A DNA stretch of 64,000 nt from Mucilaginibacter frigoritolerans (GTDB lineage: Bacteria; Bacteroidota; Bacteroidia; Sphingobacteriales; Sphingobacteriaceae). Below the pieces are notes generated by a model, which had not been told where the DNA came from, searched no databases, and saw only the letters and a program-made list of their open reading frames with translations. The DNA lies in contig NZ_VLLI01000017.1 in assembly GCF_007830615.1 (NCBI RefSeq), forward strand, positions 1-64,000, in the 5' to 3' direction. Below, piece by piece: positions 49,801 through 55,668 of this stretch. Position numbers and translations under genes: made by a program. The first letter of the stretch is position 1. Each line of letters starts with the position of its first letter.

Positions 49801-52325
49801 CTTCCTGCCCGCCAACAACAGATATTGTAACCATAAATATAGATAAAGCTCCAATTGGAGGAACAACTACCGCTCCAACTACTGAAGTTTGTTATGGTAA
49901 CAATGCAGGACAAATTGATCTTACAGGGCAGTTTGGAAGTATAATACGTTGGGAATTCTCCACTGATAACGGGGCTACCTGGCAACCAATTTCTAATACA
50001 AACAATACTGAGCGCTACTCAGATTTAACGCAAACTACCCAATTTAGAGGTGTTGTACATAATGGTACTACTTGCGGTGATGTAGTATCAACATCAACCA
50101 CTATTATAGTTGATCCGCTACCGGTAGTATCTGTACCGGGTCCTAACGATGTGGTTTGTAGTGTAACTACTTACACGCTTCATGGTAATAATCCGGCACC
50201 GGGAACCGGTTTGTGGACAGTAGTGCAAGGTCCTGCCGGTGTTACTTTCTCAGATCCTACCAACCCTAATGCGGTAGTAAACGGTCTTATCCCTGGGAAT
50301 ATTTATGTATTTAACTGGGCCATTACTGGTTCAAAATATTGCCCGCCAAGTAACGCAGTAGTAACAATAACTATTGATAAGGCACCAATTGGGGGAACAA
50401 CATCCAGCCCGGCTACCGTTTGTTGGGGAAGTAATGAGGGACAAGTTACCCTTACCGGTCAATTTGGTACTATTGTTCGCTGGGAGTCATCTATTGATAA
50501 TGGAGCTTCATGGCAGCCTATTGCTAATTCCACTACAACCCAAACTTATTTAAACTTAACACGCACAACACAGTATCACGCTATTTTACATAATGGCACC
50601 TCATGTGCTGATGTGGCATCGACGCCAACAACTATTACTGTAAACGACCCAACCACGGTTTCACAGGCAGGTCAGGACTTTAATGTTTGTAATCAAACGA
50701 CCATCACTTTAAACGGAAATTATCCCGGAGCTGGTGGTGGTGTATGGACACAAACGGCGGGCCCGGCAGTAAATATTGTAACTCCGTCAAATTATTCAAC
50801 ACAAGTTACAGGGTTATCCGGCGACAATACTTATACCTTTAAATGGACGATTTTTGGTTTGCCACCATGTGCTAATACAGAATCAGTTGTTAATGTTGGG
50901 GTACATACGGATATAGTTCCAAGCTTTACCATGGATAAGAGCAATGGTTGTGGCCCAACAATTGTAGCCTTTACCAATACTTCAACACCATCTCCTGTCG
51001 GAACATTTGTATGGAACTTTGGTGATGGTTCACCTTCTGTTACTGCCATAAATCCGCCGCCACATACTTTCCCACCTTCGAGTGATGGTACGGAAAAAAC
51101 GTATGATATCAGTTTAACGCCTTTGAGTAATTGCGGGTCGCAAACACCTTTTGTTGCCCAGGTGACGGTTAGTTCGCTGGTGCCAATTGCTCAGCTTTTA
51201 CCTAGTCAGGTAAGTTCATGCGGTACGTTTACTTTAACGGCTAAAAATCTATCGCCTGGTGATAATGTGAAATATGATTTTTACCTGGTTGATCAGAATG
51301 GCGCTATAGTACAACACTTAAGTTATCCTGATAAAGAAGATGTTGTTTTTCAGCCAGTTTCTCCAACTGAGCCTACCACTTATGAGCTTTATATGATTGT
51401 AACAGATAAGTGCGGTGACCAGGCTAAATCAACCCCGATAAATATATTTGGTGCGCCTTCAACATTAACCTCACAAATACAAATTAAGGGTGATATAAGT
51501 TCGGTTTGTTTAGGCAGCCCGATAACATTCCAGAATATCTCAACAGGTGGTGATAAGTTTACCATTACTATTTATGATTCAAATAAGAATCCTATAGTTA
51601 CTATTCCGGCTAGTACGAGCGATTTAAGTTACACACCTACGGCTATTGGAACTTATTATGTTTCCATTACTGCTGGTTATGTAGCTTGCGGTGATGCGCC
51701 GGTATCAGCATTCAAAGAGTTTACCGTGTATCCTGATCCTGTACCTAGTTTCACTTATACAATTGATGGGAATTACGACGTGACATTCCTTAATACAACG
51801 CCTAGTCCAGGAGGTATACCAGCTTCTGCTCTGATATATAATTGGGATTTTGGAGATGGCTCTTTAAACGGAACCACTTATGAACCGAATGTGCATCATT
51901 ATGATATTGCTAATTCACCATTCAGAGTTACGCTTACGGCAACAACGCCGGGGAGCAGCTGTATGGGAGTTACATCACAAATCCTTAATATCCAATTCCA
52001 TGGTAATGCTTTCATACCGAATGCCTTTATGCCAGCCAGTTCTAAACCCGAGCTTAAAACGTTCTATGTTAAGGGAACAGGTTTGAAGACATGGCACATG
52101 CAGGTGTTCAATAATTTCGGTCAGTTGCTTTGGGAATCAACTGCGCTTGACAGTAATGGATCACCAACCGAAGGATGGGATGGAACGTATAAAGGAAAGG
52201 TTGTAGAACAAGGGGTTTATATATGGCAATGTTCAGGAACGCTTCTTAACGGCGAAGAATGGAAAGGTATGTCATATGGTAACGGACCGCCAAGCAGAAC
52301 TGGGCCAATACATTTAATAAGATAA
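37812..52325 (+). CDS. giant tandem-repeat T9SS-secreted surface protein (SprB-like)
   Basis: The ATG at 37812 starts a 4837-residue protein (a TTG one codon earlier is possible). A signal peptide (KRLFFLSIFTLFLLKGVFAQ) is followed by about 890 residues of varied beta domains with PKD/Ig-like character. Then come 19 tandem repeats of about 177 residues (about 918-4276), each holding an EVC...YTL.GN...G.W...GPAG.TFSD.TNPNA block and a GGTTSS..EVCSGSN.GQI.L.GQFG..RWESS..TWQPI block. Two PKD domains follow (FVWNFGDGSPSV; YNWDFGDGSLNG). The last 105 residues (FIPNAFMPASSKPELKTFYV onward) are the gliding-motility-associated C-terminal (type B T9SS) domain. It is exported by the type IX system and is probably a cell-surface adhesin; the PorP/SprF-like gene follows at 9 bp. 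Confidence 0.93.
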   Translation: MNQTSTKRLFFLSIFTLFLLKGVFAQTITVGTVDAGPYSQGSTIAVPININDAGGCINQNNTFNVYLSDASGNFSPGTLIGTYTGFYAGFINATIPNGTPAGAGYKVEVQSTSPAVTSSVSSAFSINTNSGVTSTVTSTPIGSDPNIFGRCIGISGATFSIKNTSSTGTTTATFFNEQTQGYEAPGVSIPTGGSYTFTANTSNYTIVVKNQDASGDVSTKGYQLINNVIQNNFGSAGNGFVCLASGQGVLSYTIATTGPSGISANYPGNTYVVSWGDGTSTTYTECQIAALGGVVSHTFTLPSCGQAGNGVANSFYVQNQAYSPFCGEVSAPPGISAKVLITPITSFTAPAIACTNSSLTIPNTSQPGPDPNATTASCTANPGALYDWTLDGVAVTGYQGVPLSTSFIFPAGMTSGTHTLTLHSELPATGIGCQSADYTQTICFEQPPVPAFTIAPEACAGTAVTPVNTSVSFNICSTATYSWSATGPGTVSYTGGTSSTSKTPQMVFSAAGTYTVQLGMLSGCGTITTTQTINIDGPPTASLSAALTLCGNPQTLTFDPTQTTTKTTFGGTTVAQPTSYSWTVTGGTYSFVGGTTANSEYPQIQFNDIAAYTVTVTNQNTCGSTFAVQHITLGVAPIVNAGPDQTVCASAPATTLAGSVTGTYSSYQWVGGAGTFNPSRTVLNAVYTPTTGEIAAGSVTLTLQGNASIPAPCNIATDNITINITPTPAVTSATTAATCSKQALSYTITANQPGTTFTWTASATTGTPTGFTASGSGSSITDVITNTGNVDAVVTYLITPTLNGCPGNVFTLKVTIHPLPVITAAPVTTPICSNLPANITLTSNVANTTYTWTSTASAGITGNTNQSTAKSTTSIQDVLVNSNTIPGTVTYSVTPYNGTCAGPPVSTSITVEPSPVIANAGPNTEICNATSYTLQGNSALPGSGKWTVVSSSIPGIITFSDVTSPTAVVSGLVPGGVYQFQWTTSYYATCPSSSSIVKITDDTPPVGGTTSSPAEVCSGSNSGTITLTGQSGTVLQWESSVDGGATWQPIANTTTVQSYLNLTVTTQFRAVIHNGVCTDVPSTATQIKVDAPPVAANAGPNDEVCNATTYTLQGNSPSPGTGAWTVVSGPSGATFSDPTNPNAVVSNLMPGSTYQFQWTITATGSCPINSKTVTIIIDKPPVGGTTAGTAEVCMGSNNGQITLSGQFGTVLRWESSIDNGTTWQAITNTGVTQSYSNLTQTTEFRAILQNGTICANVPSTATTVTVDSPPVTANAGPADEVCNVTAYTLQGNNPSPGTGMWTVVSGPAGATFSDPTNPFAVVSNLIPGSVYQFQWTIKNSGVCAPSTNSVNIVIDKSPVGGTTSSNAIVCTGSNGAQITLAGQFGAVVRWESSVDGETTWQPIANTGTTQSYLNLTQTTEYRAILHNGVCADVPSAPTTITVSPLPVASAPGANDEVCSTTTYTLQGNNPSPGTGLWTVLSGPAGATFSDPTNPAAVVSNLIPGSVYQFKWTITSPGTCPPSSNSVTITIDKSPVGGTTSGTKTVCIGTNGGQVTLAGQSGTIVRWESSVDGGTTWQAIANTSATQSYLNLTQTTEYRAVLHNGACPDVNSTPTTITVMPLPVTSVPGANDEVCGATTYTLQGNNPSPGTGLWTVLSGPTGAVFSDPTNPHAVVSGLTPGIYQFQWTITGSSSCPSSSNSVTITIDAPPVGGTTSSNTTVCIGSNGGQITLAGQFGTIVRWEMSVDNGTTWQTIANTGTTQSYSNLTQTTEYRAILHNSSTCADVASSITTITVAPLPIASSAGPDDEVCGVTSYALHGNNPSPGTGLWTVVSGPAGVTFSDATNPNAIANGLIPGNVYQFEWTITTSATCPSNSSTATITIDKPPVGGTATANPAEVCYGSNGGQVTLTGQFGTIFGWQMSTDNGATWQPIGNSTNTQSFTNLTQNTEYRAILHNSNTCADVFSTPAIITVDPMPVVSNPGANAEVCNVTSYTLQGNNPSPGTGKWTVSGGPAGVTFSDATNPNAIASGLIPGNLYQFKWTITSSPTSSCPPSSNTVNITIDAAPVGGTTSGTAEVCSGSNGGTITLSGQLGSVLQWESSVDNGVTWQPVANATASLSYLNLTQTTEYRADVHNGNACADVKSTPTTITVDAPPTTANAGADAEVCSVTTYTLSANSPGTGTGKWTVNNGPAGAVFSDVTNPNATVTGLIPGNIYQFKWTITGASTSCPPSVATVNITIDKAPIGGTTSSNATVCSGSNVGQITLTGQFGTVLRWESSTDGGTTWQSIVNTGTTQAYNNLTQTTEYRAVLHNSNTCADVTSTVTTITVDLPPVVANAGADAEVCSVTTYTLSGNSPGTGTGKWTVNSGPAGATFVDATNPNTVVNGLIPGSTYQFKWTITATASCPPSSSIVNITIDKAPIGGTTSSPAEVCSGSNTGQIALTGQFGTVVRWESSTDGGTTWQPITNTGLTLVYTNLTQTTTYRAVLHNSSTCADVTSSTTTITVDLPPVVANAGADAEVCSVTTYTLSGNSPGTGTGKWTVNSGPAGAVFADATNPNTVVNGLIPGSTYQFKWTITATASCPPSSSIVNITIDKAPIGGTTSSPAEVCSGSNNGQIALAGQFGTVVRWESSTDGGTTWQPIANTGLTQVYTNLTQTTTYRAVLHNSATCADVTSTTTTITVDLPPVVANAGADAEVCSVTTYTLSGNSPGTGTGKWTVNIGPAGATFVDATNPNTVVNGLIPGSTYQFKWTITATASCPPSSSIVNITIDKAPIGGTTSSPAEVCSGSNNGQIALAGQFGTILRWESSTDGGTTWQPIANTGPTQSYTNLTQTTIYRAVIHNSSTCADVTSSTTTITVDAPPPVANAGSDAEVCSVTSYTLHGDSPAPGTGLWTVNSGPSGAIFSDATNPNATVSGLIPGSVYQFKWTITGSASCPPSSAIVNITIDKAPVGGSTATDATVCSGSNTGQITLSGQFGTVVRWEFSTDGGTTWQPIANTSAAQSYTNLTQTTQYRAVIHNSSTCADVASTATTITVVAPPVVANAGTDDEVCNVTTYTLHGNAPAPGSGLWTINSGPAGAIFSNAADPNATVSGLIPGSVYQFQWTITGSVSCPPSSAVVNITIDLPPIGGTTSAPAEVCSGSNGGTITLAGQFGTIARWESSTDNGVTWLPIANTGASQSYLNLTQTTEYRAVLHNSATCADVTSTATTITVDTPPPVANAGAGAEVCNVTTYTLQGNNPAPATGKWTIFSGPAGATFSDDTAPNAVVNGLIPGNAYQFKWTITGSASCPPSSSIVTVIIDQPPVGGTTSAPATVCSGSNGSSIALAGQFGAIVRWESSTDNGTTWQPIANTNTAQSYFNLTQTTEYRAVLHNSATCADVTSTATTITVDQPPVVANAGPADEVCSVTTYTLRGNNPGTGTGAWSIVSGPAGATFSNVASPNAVVSGLIPGNVYQFQWTITGTASCPPSTDVVNITIDKAPIGGTTSSPAEVCSGSNTGQINLLGQFGTIVRWESSTDGGATWQPIANATNAQAYFNLTQTTQFRAVLHNSATCADVTSTATTITVDLPPVTSDAGTDDEVCSTATYTLNGNSPGTGTGMWTVFNGPAGATFSDPTNPNAIVSGLIPGNVYQFEWTITGTASCPPSTDIVNITIDQAPIGGTTSGTAEVCSGSNSGVISLAGQFGTIVRWEFSTDNGATWQPIANTNNTQHYSNLTQTTQYRAVLHNSNTCADVTSTVTVITVDMPPVAANAGADAEVCSVTSYNLNGNNPAPGTGLWTVESGPAGTTFSDATNPNAIVSGLIPGNTYQFKWTITGTASCPPTSDLVNIIIDKAPIGGTTSGIAEVCSGSNSGQITLTGQFGTVVRWESSTNNGSTWQPIANISVTQLYVNLTQTTQYRAILHNSSTCADVPSTATTITVDQPPVQADAGSDETVCNATAYNLNGNNAGTGTGKWTVFNGPAGATFSDPTSPTAVVSGLIPGNTYQFEWTITGTASCPPTTDIVTINIDKAPIGGTTTAPTTEVCYGNNAGQIDLTGQFGSIIRWEFSTDNGATWQPISNTNNTERYSDLTQTTQFRGVVHNGTTCGDVVSTSTTIIVDPLPVVSVPGPNDVVCSVTTYTLHGNNPAPGTGLWTVVQGPAGVTFSDPTNPNAVVNGLIPGNIYVFNWAITGSKYCPPSNAVVTITIDKAPIGGTTSSPATVCWGSNEGQVTLTGQFGTIVRWESSIDNGASWQPIANSTTTQTYLNLTRTTQYHAILHNGTSCADVASTPTTITVNDPTTVSQAGQDFNVCNQTTITLNGNYPGAGGGVWTQTAGPAVNIVTPSNYSTQVTGLSGDNTYTFKWTIFGLPPCANTESVVNVGVHTDIVPSFTMDKSNGCGPTIVAFTNTSTPSPVGTFVWNFGDGSPSVTAINPPPHTFPPSSDGTEKTYDISLTPLSNCGSQTPFVAQVTVSSLVPIAQLLPSQVSSCGTFTLTAKNLSPGDNVKYDFYLVDQNGAIVQHLSYPDKEDVVFQPVSPTEPTTYELYMIVTDKCGDQAKSTPINIFGAPSTLTSQIQIKGDISSVCLGSPITFQNISTGGDKFTITIYDSNKNPIVTIPASTSDLSYTPTAIGTYYVSITAGYVACGDAPVSAFKEFTVYPDPVPSFTYTIDGNYDVTFLNTTPSPGGIPASALIYNWDFGDGSLNGTTYEPNVHHYDIANSPFRVTLTATTPGSSCMGVTSQILNIQFHGNAFIPNAFMPASSKPELKTFYVKGTGLKTWHMQVFNNFGQLLWESTALDSNGSPTEGWDGTYKGKVVEQGVYIWQCSGTLLNGEEWKGMSYGNGPPSRTGPIHLIR
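40560..50645 (+). repeat. 19 in-frame tandem repeats of about 531 bp
   Basis: Each unit starts with a variant of NAGP.DEVC and contains one GGTT...VCSGSN block; the block count is 19, with a partial 20th N-terminal half from about 50650. Units are about 528-537 bp. Copies 9-11 (about 44818-46410) are almost identical, while copies 1-7 and 13-19 diverge more. The repeats keep the frame throughout. Confidence 0.9.
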
Positions 52326-52334
52326 ACATAAGTA

Positions 52335-53372
52335 ATGAATAAATTAATTATGAGGTGGTTAATACTATCGGTGCTGTTGATGAAAGGGGTAACCTGCTTT
52401 GCTCAGGATCACCTGTATTCGCAATTTTTCAATGCACCTTTGTATCTTAATCCGGCGCTTACCGGGCAGTTTCCGGCTGATTTACGGGTGAACCTGATTT
52501 ATCGTAACCAGTGGACAGCAGTACCGGGTACGCTTTCGTACGCGACGGCTTCAATTGATTATAATATACCCCAGTTTGGCGGTGGGATAGGTTTTATGGT
52601 TACCCGCAGCAGTGAGGGTACAGCTTATCAGGATAAAACAAACATAGCCGGACTTTACTCTTATAGTGTTGGTTCGGATGATTTTGTTCTTTCTTTCGGT
52701 TTGCAGGTAGGGGTTACTAACCGTTCAATTAACTATAATAAACTGGTTTTTGATGATCAGCTTGACCCAACACTTGGAATTATAAGTAATACTTCCATTG
52801 CTTCACAATTACCCTTCAATAATAAATTTTATTTTGACTCAGGTGCAGGTACAAACTTAGTTATCAGTGATTTTAATATTGGGGTAGCTATGCAGCATAT
52901 TAACCAACCCAATGAGTCATTTACTGGTTTACCTGCAAAATTGCCGATACGTATAAACGCGAATGTGAGCTACCGCCTGGACCTTGATGAATTTGAAAAC
53001 CTTGATGATCAAGATAAATCATACATAATACCTTCTGTTGTTTATTATAAACAAGCTGACTTTGACTCGTACAGCGTTGGCGTTCAATATAAACATCATG
53101 GTGTTAATGTTGGGGTATCATACCGCAGCGGTGAGCAAACAGGGCCAAGTGCTTTGGTACTATCCTTAATATTCGATTTGTATATTAACCCGGAGGGCGG
53201 CGAGAAACTTCGTTTTGGGGTAAGTCATGATGCAGCTGCACAGGGACTTACTTATGGTAATACGGCCGGCAGTACAGAAGGCAGCATTGGATACGAAACT
53301 ACGCTACCTAACTCAGGCGGGGATTCGGCTCCGAGGTTTGAAGGCGCCAAACGTTGTTATCAGTTTTATTAA
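52335..53372 (+). CDS. PorP/SprF-family type IX secretion membrane protein
   Basis: The 345-residue protein begins 9 bp after the giant gene. It has a signal peptide (LIMRWLILSVLLMKGVTCFA) and the family start DHLYSQFFNAPLYLNPALTG, then a predicted small beta-barrel ending SPALVLSLIFDLYINPEGG-like (SALVLSLIFDLYINPEGGEK). PorP/SprF proteins are needed for secretion and surface attachment of their cognate type B cargo, which is almost always the upstream gene, as here. Confidence 0.95.
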   Translation: MNKLIMRWLILSVLLMKGVTCFAQDHLYSQFFNAPLYLNPALTGQFPADLRVNLIYRNQWTAVPGTLSYATASIDYNIPQFGGGIGFMVTRSSEGTAYQDKTNIAGLYSYSVGSDDFVLSFGLQVGVTNRSINYNKLVFDDQLDPTLGIISNTSIASQLPFNNKFYFDSGAGTNLVISDFNIGVAMQHINQPNESFTGLPAKLPIRINANVSYRLDLDEFENLDDQDKSYIIPSVVYYKQADFDSYSVGVQYKHHGVNVGVSYRSGEQTGPSALVLSLIFDLYINPEGGEKLRFGVSHDAAAQGLTYGNTAGSTEGSIGYETTLPNSGGDSAPRFEGAKRCYQFY

Positions 53373-53447
53373 AGAAGACAGACAACACAGATCTATTAAA
53401 CACAATCATTTTACTACCTATATCTTTCCATTTTTAATTTAATGATA

Positions 53448-53501
53448 GCCTGTAATATTCAGGCTTCATCCTGCAAAGCAGCCATTGAAGGCTGTTTTGC
53501 T
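53448..53501 (+). terminator. two consecutive hairpins after the PorP/SprF gene
   Basis: GCCTG-TAATATT-CAGGC (53448-53464) is followed by GCAAAGCAGCC-ATTGAA-GGCTGTTTTGC (53473-53500), whose 11-bp stem has one G-T pair. The T run is within the second stem and no long T tail follows. They lie between convergent genes. Confidence 0.6.
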
Positions 53502-53556
53502 TAAAATGGATGAATGATTTAGAGATACGGTTTTAAAAGGAATGTTTTGGAGTATA

Positions 53557-54288
53557 TTATCTTTTATCAAGAAGCTTATTGGTGACTACCTTGCTGATAA
53601 CAAGCTCTCTGTAATTGCGGCTGATGGGAACACGGCTGTTTTGAATGAATATTTCATTACCTTCAATCCCATCTATTTTATTAATGGCTACGATGTAGGA
53701 TTTATGCACCCGTATAAATAGCTTCTGGTTTAAGTTTTCTTCCAGGCTTTTCAATGAAAGCATGGTAACATATTTACCTTTTAGAGTGTAGATGTTTACA
53801 TAGTTTTGCATTCCTTCTACATAAAGAATATCGGGGAAAAGGATTTTTTCATATTTACTCCCGCATCTGATAAAGCAATAATCATCATCGGGTTCCAAAT
53901 TTGTAGTTTCACCAGCTATTGGTTTAGTAAGCAAGCGCTGGTAATCTCTGGCCTTGGCAGCGGCTTTAAAAAATCGTTCGAAAGTAATGGGCTTAAGTAA
54001 GTAATCAAGCACATTTAACTGAAAGCCTTCCAATGCATAAGATGGATATGCTGTGGTAATGATGATCATAGGAGGTTTTTGCAGGATCTTCAGAAAATCA
54101 ATGCCATTCATTTTGGGCATTTGGATATCCAGAAAAACCAGGTCAACAGCTTGCCTGTCAAGCATGGGCAGTAATTCCAAAGGGTTTTCGCCAGTGCCAC
54201 TGAGGTTTAAAAAATCAACCTCCCGTACATAACTGGCAAGCCCCTCACGGGCCAATGGTTCATCATCAATAATTACACAGTTGATCAT
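53557..54288 (-). CDS. LytTR-family response regulator
   Basis: The 243-residue protein has a receiver domain (VIIDDEPLAREGLASYVRE, phosphoacceptor Asp54 in DLVFLDIQMPKMNG, Thr and Lys of the switch in IIITTAYPSYALEGF and DYLLKPI) and a C-terminal LytTR DNA-binding domain (about 140-240: ILFPDILYVEGMQNYVNIYT, FIRVHKSYIVAINKIDGIEG). It is 23 bp downstream of the LytS-type kinase and forms a two-component system with it. Confidence 0.95.
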   Translation of the reverse strand: MINCVIIDDEPLAREGLASYVREVDFLNLSGTGENPLELLPMLDRQAVDLVFLDIQMPKMNGIDFLKILQKPPMIIITTAYPSYALEGFQLNVLDYLLKPITFERFFKAAAKARDYQRLLTKPIAGETTNLEPDDDYCFIRCGSKYEKILFPDILYVEGMQNYVNIYTLKGKYVTMLSLKSLEENLNQKLFIRVHKSYIVAINKIDGIEGNEIFIQNSRVPISRNYRELVISKVVTNKLLDKR

Positions 54289-54311
54289 TTATTTTCTGTA
54301 TTATGAAAAAA

Positions 54312-55475
54312 TCAGGCCATCAATTGCATAGAGTGGTTTACTTCCAATTCAGACAATTTTAATAAAAAGTTAATCAAAAAGCTTTCCGTGTTGTTTTGTA
54401 TGGCCAATTCATATTGCTCCGGATAAATCAGGTCAAGCCTCCTTTTTACATTTTTTAAACCGATTCCGCCATAGTTAACCACTTCAGATCGTTCATCCTG
54501 GGTGGTGCTGTTACTGATATTAACATCCAGTTGCTTATCCTTAATTAAGATGCGGATATTGATCCAGTTAAGTTTCCCCTTGTGTTTGGAAACATGTTTA
54601 AATGCATTTTCAACAAAAGTCATTAATATAAACGGAGCTATACCCAGGTTATCCGGATAATCACCTTCGGTAGTAAAACTTACTTCCAGGTCGGGGTTTT
54701 GACGGAGTTTCTCCAGTTCAATAAAGTTCTCCAAATAAGCTATTTCTTTGGTTAAGGGTATCTGCTGATCATTGCATTCATACAATTGATGCCGCAATAA
54801 TTCGGAAAATTTAGCCAGCGAGGCAGATGCCATATCCGGGTTTTTATGGATAAGGAAAAAAATAGAGTTAATGCTGTTAAACAAAAAATGCGGATTAAAC
54901 TGGTATTTGAGAAATTTAAGCTCTGTTTCAAGCTTTTCTTTTTCCAATGCCTGTTGCCTTCTTTGGGATTGGACCCAGGTTTTGGTAAGTTTAATACTCA
55001 TAGCCAAAGTGGTACTGGCAATGGTTGATTGAATAGGATTTTCTTTAAATAATTGAAGGTAGGGGTATGGCCCCGAAACTCCATAAACACTTTTTACGGT
55101 ACCGCCATAAAAGAAAGCACTAATGTAATAACCCGGAACAATTAACAAGGCGGTTATTAATATGGTTAAAGCAAGGTAACTTATATAGGCGGTATATCTG
55201 CCTTTTTGAAGTATGCGGGGTATAAGGAAATAGAGATTGAAATAAACAGCTCCTGTTTCCATAAATACATAAAAGAAAAATTTAACCGAAAATGCGGTAA
55301 GAAACATTTCGTGAAGGGCATGCAACGGTTCTCCGAGCGATATGGCCCACCATATATAATTGTACACTGTCCAAAATGGAAGGTGGTATAATTTGTAACG
55401 GATGAACCAGTTTTGTTGGGAGGGAATAAACACCATAGCTAAAGATAAGGCTATTGTATGAGATTTATAAATCAA
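54312..55475 (-). CDS. LytS-type sensor histidine kinase (His_kinase family)
   Basis: The frame opens at a TTG at 55475; an ATG at 55436 is a second possible start. The 387-residue protein has about four membrane spans in the first 170 residues (for example YISYLALTILITALLIVPGY). The kinase core follows: H-box FNPHFLFNSINSIFFLIH, N-box LGIAPFILMTFVENAFKHV, G-box YGGIGLKNVKRRLDLIYP. This form lacks the long periplasmic sensor and is typical of Bacteroidota pairs with LytTR regulators. Targets may include the divergent TonB receptor gene. Confidence 0.93.
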   Translation of the reverse strand: MIYKSHTIALSLAMVFIPSQQNWFIRYKLYHLPFWTVYNYIWWAISLGEPLHALHEMFLTAFSVKFFFYVFMETGAVYFNLYFLIPRILQKGRYTAYISYLALTILITALLIVPGYYISAFFYGGTVKSVYGVSGPYPYLQLFKENPIQSTIASTTLAMSIKLTKTWVQSQRRQQALEKEKLETELKFLKYQFNPHFLFNSINSIFFLIHKNPDMASASLAKFSELLRHQLYECNDQQIPLTKEIAYLENFIELEKLRQNPDLEVSFTTEGDYPDNLGIAPFILMTFVENAFKHVSKHKGKLNWINIRILIKDKQLDVNISNSTTQDERSEVVNYGGIGLKNVKRRLDLIYPEQYELAIQNNTESFLINFLLKLSELEVNHSMQLMA

Positions 55476-55668
55476 CTATTTGAACGGCACGAAATAATTG
55501 ACCAAATACATTGAATAGATGATAACCAGTTATAACAGCTATTTTTAGCGTTGATAAATGAAATTTAAGCTCTTTTAGGTATTTGAGCATTTAGCTTCAA
55601 CCATTGGTCAATCGGTTTTTTATTGAGCAGCAATCCTGTATTCTTTTGCTGAATCAAAATCAAACCGC

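Noticed and set aside
40560..50645. CRISPR array or non-coding satellite
   Set aside because: The repeats are 531 bp, keep one open frame throughout and encode a folded beta-rich unit, so they are coding repeats.
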